From NCBI GenBank assembly GCA_937901145.1, contig CALCHE010000042.1, positions 1-6,963 of the forward strand: 6,963 bases of DNA, read 5' to 3'. The notes beneath the pieces are model-generated. The model did no database searches. It worked only from the letters and a program-made list of their open reading frames with translations, and was not told where the DNA came from. Positions 1 to 3,792 of this stretch are shown piece after piece. A program made the position numbers and the translations under genes. Origin of the DNA: an uncultured Clostridia bacterium (lineage in GTDB: Bacteria > Bacillota > Clostridia > Oscillospirales > Acutalibacteraceae). Within the stretch, counting starts at the first letter, position 1, and the number at the start of each line of letters is the position of its first letter.

Positions 1-81
1 ACACTTACGGATGGCTGTCTTCATGCCCTCATCGTGAAGTCTTTGTCTGCGGAAGGTTTTATTTGTGGCTGTACAGTTCAT
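1..81 (-). CDS. Small phage-type protein, N-terminus only (runs off left edge)
   Basis: The first 27 codons of a gene that continues beyond the left edge. The ATG at 81-79 shares its A with the TAA stop of the upstream gene (TAATG), and an AGAGGG Shine-Dalgarno sequence lies about 6 bases upstream. The visible peptide starts MNCTATNKTFRRQRLHDEG and is basic, with three Arg and two Lys between residues 8 and 26. There is no in-frame stop. I do not recognise the family. The overlap with the preceding gene, the ribosome-binding site and the shared strand make it a credible member of the same operon. The function is unknown. Confidence 0.6.
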   Translation of the reverse strand, partial: MNCTATNKTFRRQRLHDEGMKTAIRKC

Positions 82-443
82 TATTTACCCTCTCTTTCCG
101 CAAGTGCTTTTTCTGCTTCTTCAAGAGTGAGAAATACGGTCTTGCCGATTTCTTCAATATCAAATTCGCCCTCGTCCCACAGCTCTGTTATATCTACTCC
201 GACATCATACTGCACCCAAGAAAACGCAATGCCGTTTTCGTCAATATGTATTCCGTCTATTTCTGCCGAGTCGTGATACCCTGTATTATCAAAATACACT
301 GTATCGCCCACCTTGACAGGCGGTACGATTACGCCGTTTTTAAGCAGATGGTCGGCAATTGCTCCGAATAGGTCGTCGCTACCTAACATATTTATCGGCT
401 TTCCGATTATTTCAATCAGCTTTTCTCTCTGGAAATCAGCCAT
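81..443 (-). CDS. Small phage protein, 'REKLIE...ADHLLKNGVIVPPVKVGDTVY' family
   Basis: Predicted 120 residues. I chose the ATG at 443 over the in-frame GTG at 452 because the GTG lies inside an AGGTGAG Shine-Dalgarno sequence that is well placed for the ATG. The N-terminus reads MADFQREKLIEIIGKP, then an amphipathic segment containing ADHLLKNGVIVPPVKVGDTVYF, then an acidic C-terminal half. This layout (short helix, then a hydrophobic 'NGVIVPPVKVGDTVY' strand) is common in uncharacterised small proteins of Clostridia phages; I know no biochemical function for it. The gene overlaps the upstream gene by 8 bases and its stop overlaps the next start, so translation is probably coupled. It is a paralogue of the damaged gene at 1056-1267: both share the REKLIE/RERLIE start, the AD-LL-NG block and PVKVG/PCKVG. 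Confidence 0.75.
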   Translation of the reverse strand: MADFQREKLIEIIGKPINMLGSDDLFGAIADHLLKNGVIVPPVKVGDTVYFDNTGYHDSAEIDGIHIDENGIAFSWVQYDVGVDITELWDEGEFDIEEIGKTVFLTLEEAEKALAEREGK

Positions 444-606
444 TGTTCTCACCTGCCCATTCTTTTACAAGATTAGGTATTGCATCAATAGGTATCACAC
501 CGTGCATTGATTTATCGATAAGAAACTTTGCAAAATCCTTTCCACCGTCTTTATATGCAGAGTCCAACAATCTCTCTGCAAATCCGAAATTATCGTTATT
601 TTCCAT
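436..606 (-). CDS. 56-residue phage protein, paralogue of the C-terminus of the 1242-1748 product
   Basis: A 56-residue reading frame starting MENNDNFGFAERLLDSAY and ending VKEWAGENNG before TGA. The ATG at 606 overlaps the end of the upstream gene by 11 bases, and a strong GAGGAGGAG Shine-Dalgarno sequence sits about 11 bases upstream, slightly far but usable. It fills what would otherwise be a 143-base hole in a packed operon. The ending (KDFAKF..., then IPNLVKEWAGENN) matches the ending of the 1242-1748 product (KDFAEV..., then IDDIVKEWVGENN), so the two are likely paralogues, this copy lacking the Cys-rich and coiled-coil N-terminus. Function unknown. Its last bases contain the ribosome-binding site of the next gene. 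Confidence 0.7.
   Translation of the reverse strand: MENNDNFGFAERLLDSAYKDGGKDFAKFLIDKSMHGVIPIDAIPNLVKEWAGENNG
441..468. repeat. Direct repeat copy 1 (28 bases, 26/28 identical to 1265-1292)
   Basis: CATTGTTCTCACC..CCCATTCTTTTAC on the plus strand. On the coding strand it encodes the ending V-K-E-W-x-G-E-N-N of one gene together with the ribosome-binding site and ATG of the next. The two copies differ at two positions. Confidence 0.85.
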
Positions 607-883
607 CTTTACCGATTCTCCTCCTCTTCGACATAACTATCATCTTTATTTTCACGTAAGCAGGAGTGACTACCTCTGCTATGAGATAACTGCAGTATCC
701 GTCTATGAGACAGTAACTCTCATCAACGATAATATCCTCCAGCTCACTTGTACGGAAAAAATTCAGCATTTTCTCTACGATCTTCCCGGGCTTCGGTGGA
801 TTATCACTGAAACTCTGCGGTATTGTAATCTTGTGGAAGTTATATGCCCCGACGTCTTTCAGTTTGTATCTGGGTCCTTTCAT
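596..883 (-). CDS. Small protein with ParB-like (ParB/Srx superfamily) signature
   Basis: Predicted 95 residues, start at the ATG at 883, which forms an ATGA overlap with the upstream stop; an AAAAGGAG Shine-Dalgarno sequence lies about 9 bases upstream. The N-terminus (YKLKDVGAYNFHKITIPQSF) resembles the opening strand of ParB N-terminal-like domains. About 55-70 residues in, 'EDIIVDESYCLIDGYCSYLIA' recalls the ParB pattern in which a hydrophobic strand is followed by L-I-D-G-(H/Y)-x-R-x-x-A. The basic residue usually found after the G is replaced (GYCSY), so a catalytic or CTP-binding role is doubtful. The tail is basic (SKRRRIGKDGK). Alternative: an unrelated small phage protein. The superfamily call comes from pattern memory and needs a profile search. 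Confidence 0.6.
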   Translation of the reverse strand: MKGPRYKLKDVGAYNFHKITIPQSFSDNPPKPGKIVEKMLNFFRTSELEDIIVDESYCLIDGYCSYLIAEVVTPAYVKIKMIVMSKRRRIGKDGK

Positions 884-1056
884 TTCTTATCACTCCTTTT
901 CTTCCTGCAATAATCTGTACCTTCAAGCTCTGCAAAGCTGAAGGTTTTTGTTACCGGTGCAAAAGGTCTGATGTGATTCGGATTCCTGTGACATCTCATA
1001 TCCTTGCATTCCCATTTAAAGCACCATGTTATATCGTCAGAATATCCCGCATACAT
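880..1056 (-). CDS. 58-residue Cys-rich phage protein ('AGYSDDITWC' type)
   Basis: A 58-residue frame starting MYAGYSDDITWCFKWECKDM and ending YCRKKRSDKK before TGA. The ATG at 1056 shares its A with a TGA in the frame above (TGATG), and its stop overlaps the next start (ATGA). An AAGGTG Shine-Dalgarno sequence lies about 7 bases upstream; an in-frame GTG immediately before the ATG is the alternative start. Four Cys (C12, C17, C22, C50) plus H23 and H28 suggest a small metal-binding fold, with the pattern C-x4-C-x4-C-H-R-x-P. The 'YAGYS.DITWC' and 'CHRNPNH' blocks are familiar from uncharacterised small proteins of Clostridia phages. Function unknown; a structural zinc site is inference. Confidence 0.72.
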   Translation of the reverse strand: MYAGYSDDITWCFKWECKDMRCHRNPNHIRPFAPVTKTFSFAELEGTDYCRKKRSDKK

Positions 1057-1267
1057 CACTCTACACCTTCTTTCTCAATTTTTGCCCAGGCTCTTATACC
1101 TTTACGGCAGTCTTTCCAATAAGTACACCCACCTTACAAGGCAGTCTTCTCCAACCGTTTGAAAGAAGAAAGTCAGCAGTTTGTTCTGCACTTATAACTA
1201 AATTGTTCTCGTATTGATACTCAAAACTTTTGTCAAGCAACTCAATTAACCTTTCTCTGTCTGTCAT
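1056..1267 (-). pseudogene. Fused/frameshifted small phage gene
   Basis: The ATG at 1267, with GGGTGAG just upstream, opens MTDRERLIELLDKSFEYQY, continues through AEQTADFLLSNGWRRLPCKVG and stops early at 1094 (57 residues). Up to 'PCKVG' it matches the family of the 81-443 gene. From about 1133 the frame one base back reads GGCTYWKDCRKGIRAWAKIE and on to a TGA at 1058-1056 that forms a TGATG overlap with the next gene. That overlap is the usual junction in this operon, so the second frame looks like the native 3' end. The two halves probably come from two different small genes joined near 1125-1135 and now out of frame. No classical slippery heptamer is visible, so programmed frameshifting is unlikely; a single-base sequencing error remains possible. 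Confidence 0.6.
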
Positions 1268-1748
1268 TGTTCTCACCCACCCATTCTTTTACGATGTCAT
1301 CGATACACTTAATGTAGTCAGCCGTAGTAAGAATTCCCGGCGAGTGAACCATCGCAAGTGTTTTTATTTTCACTACCTCCGCAAAATCTTTGACCGCTTC
1401 GGCTCTTGCAGTTGTAATATCAAACAGTTTTTCAAGTTCTTTTTCAAAAGCTTTATCTCTGGCCTCTTTTGTTTCAAACTCCCAACTTAAGCCCCTAACC
1501 TTATCTGTGTGTATTCTTTCATCAATGAATTTTTCAAACCTTTTAAGGTTATTTAACCTCTCAAGCTCTGCCTTTTGGCGGTTGATGAGGTCTTTATCTT
1601 CAAAATTCTCGCAACCACTATGTCCATACATTTCACCCTCGAATTCGTGTAAAATATCTTCATCACCTTTTGCTGAATAGTATGTACCTTTACAGGCTTC
1701 ATAGTGCAAACAACTCTTGCAATCCTTTATAATCTCGTTATCTGTCAT
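1242..1748 (-). CDS. Phage protein with N-terminal Cys cluster and central coiled coil
   Basis: Predicted 168 residues. The ATG at 1748 overlaps the upstream TGA (ATGA). Residues 1-50 carry a Cys/His-rich segment (CKSC-x2-HYEAC, later HSGCENF) that may bind a metal. It is followed by 'DLINRQKAELERLN', a phrase common in Clostridia phage proteins that begins a charged helical, probably coiled-coil, region to about residue 120. The C-terminus (AEAVKDFAEVV..., then IDDIVKEWVGENN) is shared with the 56-residue product at 436-606. The last 26 bases overlap the start of the damaged gene downstream. There are no membrane segments or signal peptide. The function of the family is unknown to me. Confidence 0.82.
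   Translation of the reverse strand: MTDNEIIKDCKSCLHYEACKGTYYSAKGDEDILHEFEGEMYGHSGCENFEDKDLINRQKAELERLNNLKRFEKFIDERIHTDKVRGLSWEFETKEARDKAFEKELEKLFDITTARAEAVKDFAEVVKIKTLAMVHSPGILTTADYIKCIDDIVKEWVGENNDRQRKVN
1265..1292. repeat. Direct repeat copy 2 (pair of 441-468)
   Basis: Second copy of the 28-base direct repeat, in the same orientation about 820 bases away. It covers the overlap of the 1242-1748 gene with the start of the damaged gene 1056-1267. This marks a duplicated two-gene cassette. Confidence 0.85.
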
Positions 1749-1948
1749 TCCTCTGCAACTTCTTTCTCCTCAACAAATTCATAAGCCATATGCCAAATCC
1801 ACTTTATTACTTCAATAAGTTCTAATTTGGTTACACACATTAAAGTCGCCATGTTCATTGCTATATGAATTGCCATTGCTTTTTCTTCATCAGTGTATTT
1901 GTCACTGTTGATTTGTTTTACTATAGCTAACGCTTTTCCTGCGTTCAT
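1745..1948 (-). CDS. 67-residue helical phage protein
   Basis: A 67-residue product opening MNAGKALAIVKQINSDKYTD. The ATG at 1948 forms an ATGA overlap with the stop of the DUF3850 gene, and AGGTGAAGG lies close upstream. The sequence is predicted mostly helical: an N-terminal helix, a TDEEKAMAIHIAMNMA segment, then a Trp-rich helix with IEVIKWIWHMAYEF and an acidic tail. It is not hydrophobic enough or long enough to be a clear membrane protein. Proteins of this 'GKALAIVKQI-(short loop)-DEEKAMAI' type occur in Clostridia phages as hypotheticals. Its own stop overlaps the next gene by ATGA. I cannot assign a function. Confidence 0.75.
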   Translation of the reverse strand: MNAGKALAIVKQINSDKYTDEEKAMAIHIAMNMATLMCVTKLELIEVIKWIWHMAYEFVEEKEVAEE

Positions 1949-2277
1949 TTACCTTCACCTGCCTTCGTCGCATACGGCACCGCATAATTGGGCTCATACG
2001 TTCTAACATCAATTGGTGTGGTTGCTTTATGCACCCTACAAGGCTTTATGCTCATAACAACAAATCCTTTTTTGCAGTACAAAGCATCATTTAATATGTA
2101 GTCGACATATACAAGACAGCTGTTTCCTGTATAACACTCCGCTTCTGCATCGAATTCATTTAAAGCAAGCATATCGCCCTCATTAAATGGTCTGTCAGCC
2201 ATTCTTATTTCAAAAGTTTTCCTGCCTGAAATCACCTCTGCAAAATAATTTGGTAAACACTTTAATTCATGTATCAT
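1945..2277 (-). CDS. DUF3850 protein (ASCH/PUA-like fold)
   Basis: I place the start at the ATG at 2277 (110 residues) rather than at the longer open frame to 2322, because 2277 overlaps the upstream TGA (ATGA), has AAGGTG upstream, and the family begins exactly with 'M-x-H-E-L-K'. Residues 1-75 read as a textbook DUF3850 domain: HELKCLPNYFAEVISGRKTFEIR, then DRPFNEGDMLALNEFD, then YTGNSCLVYVDYIL and GFVVMSI. This family is related to ASCH/PUA-like domains, thought to bind RNA or modified nucleotides; the precise role in phages is not established. The C-terminal 35 residues are an unassigned extension. It is one of two ASCH-type proteins in this operon, the other being at 3214-3792. Confidence 0.88.
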   Translation of the reverse strand: MIHELKCLPNYFAEVISGRKTFEIRMADRPFNEGDMLALNEFDAEAECYTGNSCLVYVDYILNDALYCKKGFVVMSIKPCRVHKATTPIDVRTYEPNYAVPYATKAGEGK

Positions 2278-2606
2278 TTTCCTGCACCTTCTTTCCCGTC
2301 CATCTTCGCACCGCAGTGACAATACGGATACTCATTTTCTGCATATTCAAGCATTTTTTCTTCCTCAAACTCAAAAGGTATCCAGTATCTTCTGTTACAA
2401 AACGGACATTCAACATAAAATTCTTCGTCAACATCATCAAACATACGGTAGACTTCAGAGCCAAGTTTCCACTTACCGTGCTTCACCTCCACCACAGGCA
2501 GCTCCTTCAGCCTCTTTCTGATAGCCTTGCATTTTCTTCTTATGCCCTCATCGGATGAAATTACATCCACGATATGCAGGGCTTTTTCAAGTTCTATGTA
2601 TTCCAT
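2274..2606 (-). CDS. Phage zinc-ribbon protein
   Basis: Predicted 110 residues. The ATG at 2606 has AAAGGAG six bases upstream. The N-terminal 40 residues are helical and basic (IRRKCKAIRKRLKELPVVEV), followed by KHGKW, which in such phage proteins introduces a zinc ribbon. The ribbon uses C-P-F-C near residue 68 and C-H-C-G-A-K-M-D-G near residue 97, giving paired cysteines about 30 residues apart, with an aromatic and acidic insert between (YWIPFEFEEEKMLEYAE). The ending 'CGAKMDG' is a hallmark of this common family. The role is probably structural or nucleic-acid binding; no catalytic motif is seen. The stop overlaps the DUF3850 start by ATGA. Confidence 0.85.
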   Translation of the reverse strand: MEYIELEKALHIVDVISSDEGIRRKCKAIRKRLKELPVVEVKHGKWKLGSEVYRMFDDVDEEFYVECPFCNRRYWIPFEFEEEKMLEYAENEYPYCHCGAKMDGKEGAGK

Positions 2607-2609
2607 TGT

Positions 2610-2831
2610 TTACTCCTTTACCCTTATATAAGCTCTGTCAAGTATTTCTTTCACAGTATCCTCGTTACTGTCACCGACATAATTGTCGGCGCCGTCGAAA
2701 TATTGATATGCTGTGTATGGTCTTGCTTCTATACCCGTGTATTTTTCAAGAAGATGGTGAAACTCTTCCCGTGTACCGAACTGACGTGCATCTTCAATAT
2801 CTTCATACTGTTCCCGTGTTATTGTATTCAT
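2610..2831 (-). CDS. 73-residue acidic phage protein, unknown function
   Basis: A 73-residue product starting MNTITREQYEDIEDARQFGT. The ATG at 2831 overlaps the upstream TGA (ATGA), with only a weak GAGG ahead, so it probably depends on translational coupling. It is strongly acidic in the first half, with an aromatic patch (PYTAYQYFDGADNYVGD) in the middle and a short helix at the end (EDTVKEILDRAYIRVKE). There are no Cys pairs, membrane segments or enzyme motifs. The high negative charge could fit a DNA-mimic or inhibitor type of small phage protein, but nothing in the sequence proves that. Three bases separate it from the zinc-ribbon gene downstream. Confidence 0.75.
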   Translation of the reverse strand: MNTITREQYEDIEDARQFGTREEFHHLLEKYTGIEARPYTAYQYFDGADNYVGDSNEDTVKEILDRAYIRVKE

Positions 2832-3211
2832 CCGTCTGCCCTCATTTCTTCATTCATCCACTCATTCACAATACAATCTGTGCAACAAATAGGGTTTGAG
2901 CAGTAATCACAGAAATCGGCACCGTTTTTGAGTGCTGTTTTAACAATACCTTTGAAATCGGGAAGGTTGATTTGTCTCTGCGGATTTAATTTTTCGAGAA
3001 TTTCACCGAGATATTCTGCAGCAGCAAAATCGCCGTATATGTGGTCTATTGAAAGCTTCAGCTCAGGAGCATCTTCGTCAACCTCACCGACAGCGACACA
3101 GCTACCGTTTTCATCCGTGCTGAAGGTCGCATCGGTATGACTGATAACATTTCCGTCTTCGTCGGTTTTTGTTTGACCTAATTGAACATTTCCTTTTGCG
3201 ATGAACAGCAT
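2828..3211 (-). CDS. Phage protein with C-terminal Cys cluster
   Basis: Predicted 127 residues. The start is set at the ATG at 3211 because GGAGGAGG lies 7 bases upstream and the longer frame to 3286 would run deep into the ASCH gene. The N-terminal half is a β-rich acidic segment (MLFIAKGNVQLGQTKTDEDG, later DENGSCVAVGEVDEDAPELK). Next comes a helical part (AAAEYLGEILEKL) and a C-terminal cluster C-D-Y-C-x4-C-C-x2-C followed by IVNEWMNEE. Five closely spaced cysteines suggest a zinc site or a redox cluster. The family is not recognised. The stop overlaps the next start by ATGA. The gene follows the ASCH gene after a 2-base gap and is very likely co-translated with it. Confidence 0.78.
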   Translation of the reverse strand: MLFIAKGNVQLGQTKTDEDGNVISHTDATFSTDENGSCVAVGEVDEDAPELKLSIDHIYGDFAAAEYLGEILEKLNPQRQINLPDFKGIVKTALKNGADFCDYCSNPICCTDCIVNEWMNEEMRADG

Positions 3212-3213
3212 TT

Positions 3214-3792
3214 TTATACCTCCTCCACATAACACCAGGACTGTGGCGGTCTTTTCAGACAGTGATGTTCGCTGCATTTTGAACAATCAACCGCACCTGC
3301 ATACGGACACTTTTCATATTTGACAAACTCACTCAGCTCTTTCGGCTTGTCGTAGATTATGAGGTCGGAAATGTGCCAACCGTAAAGAGGCTTACCTTTT
3401 CCGTACTTTTTAGCTTCTTCAACTGTCATATAAGCACGGCCGCATTGTTCTGTTGTGTAATAAACACCGTTTTCATAAGCAATAGGAATAAACTTATCAC
3501 AGATAAACTCACCTATGACTTTCTGTCGCTTGCCATACATATCACAAGCGGAGCCTTCTTCACTCTTAATGAACTGCGTTTCTCCGTGATATGTCTCACC
3601 GCCGTAAGTTCTGTCGCCTTCTTTTAATACATCAAGCAATTTTTCTTTTGCTTTCGTGCAGTAGATATACACCTTGAACGGCACATCCAGTTTCGGCTTG
3701 CTTTTTCTGACCTCAACGGTCTTTTTGCCCGATGCGATTAGCTCACACCATTTCGGCTGTATCGACATTAATACCGCTTTACTCATTTTCAT
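3214..3792 (-). CDS. ASCH-domain protein with Cys-rich C-terminus
   Basis: Predicted 192 residues. The ATG at 3792 overlaps the methyltransferase stop (ATGA), with GGAAGG just upstream; a second ATG two codons on is an alternative start. Residues 5-60 show the ASCH pattern: 'VLMSIQPKWCELIASGKKTVEVRK', then P-F-K-V-Y-I-Y-C-T. The SGKKTVEVR block corresponds to the conserved ligand-pocket loop of ASCH domains. Around residues 90-155 a β-rich part (KVIGEFICDKF, GWHISDLIIYDKP) completes the domain. The C-terminus (KCPYAG..DCSKCSEHHC, then RPPQSWCYVEE) is a Cys/His cluster typical of this phage subfamily. ASCH domains are related to PUA domains and are proposed to bind RNA or modified bases. Direct coupling to a cytosine methyltransferase makes recognition or processing of modified nucleotides an attractive, unproven idea. 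Confidence 0.88.
   Translation of the reverse strand: MKMSKAVLMSIQPKWCELIASGKKTVEVRKSKPKLDVPFKVYIYCTKAKEKLLDVLKEGDRTYGGETYHGETQFIKSEEGSACDMYGKRQKVIGEFICDKFIPIAYENGVYYTTEQCGRAYMTVEEAKKYGKGKPLYGWHISDLIIYDKPKELSEFVKYEKCPYAGAVDCSKCSEHHCLKRPPQSWCYVEEV
3219..3226 (-). promoter_or_regulatory. Strong ribosome-binding site GGAGGAGG
   Basis: On the minus strand this reads GGAGGAGG, with 7 bases before the ATG at 3211. It overlaps the last codons of the ASCH gene and decides the start of the 2828-3211 gene. Confidence 0.75.

Noticed and set aside
359..913. 184-codon open frame on the plus strand
   Set aside because: It lies antisense to four coupled minus-strand genes with good ribosome-binding sites, has low-complexity Ser/Leu/Phe-rich composition typical of an antisense shadow, and shows no known motif or convincing start.
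1094..1140. Programmed ribosomal frameshift between the two frames of the 1056-1267 gene
   Set aside because: No X-XXY-YYZ slippery heptamer or obvious downstream pseudoknot is visible; fusion or a base loss explains the pattern more simply.
2278..2322. Longer N-terminus for the DUF3850 gene (start at 2322)
   Set aside because: The extra residues are Arg/Cys-rich, lie out of frame over the end of the zinc-ribbon gene and are absent from the family pattern, which starts at M-I-H-E-L-K; the ATGA overlap supports 2277.
3212..3286. Longer N-terminus for the Cys-cluster gene (start at 3286)
   Set aside because: It would overlap the conserved C-terminus of the ASCH gene by 73 bases; the strong GGAGGAGG site points to the ATG at 3211.
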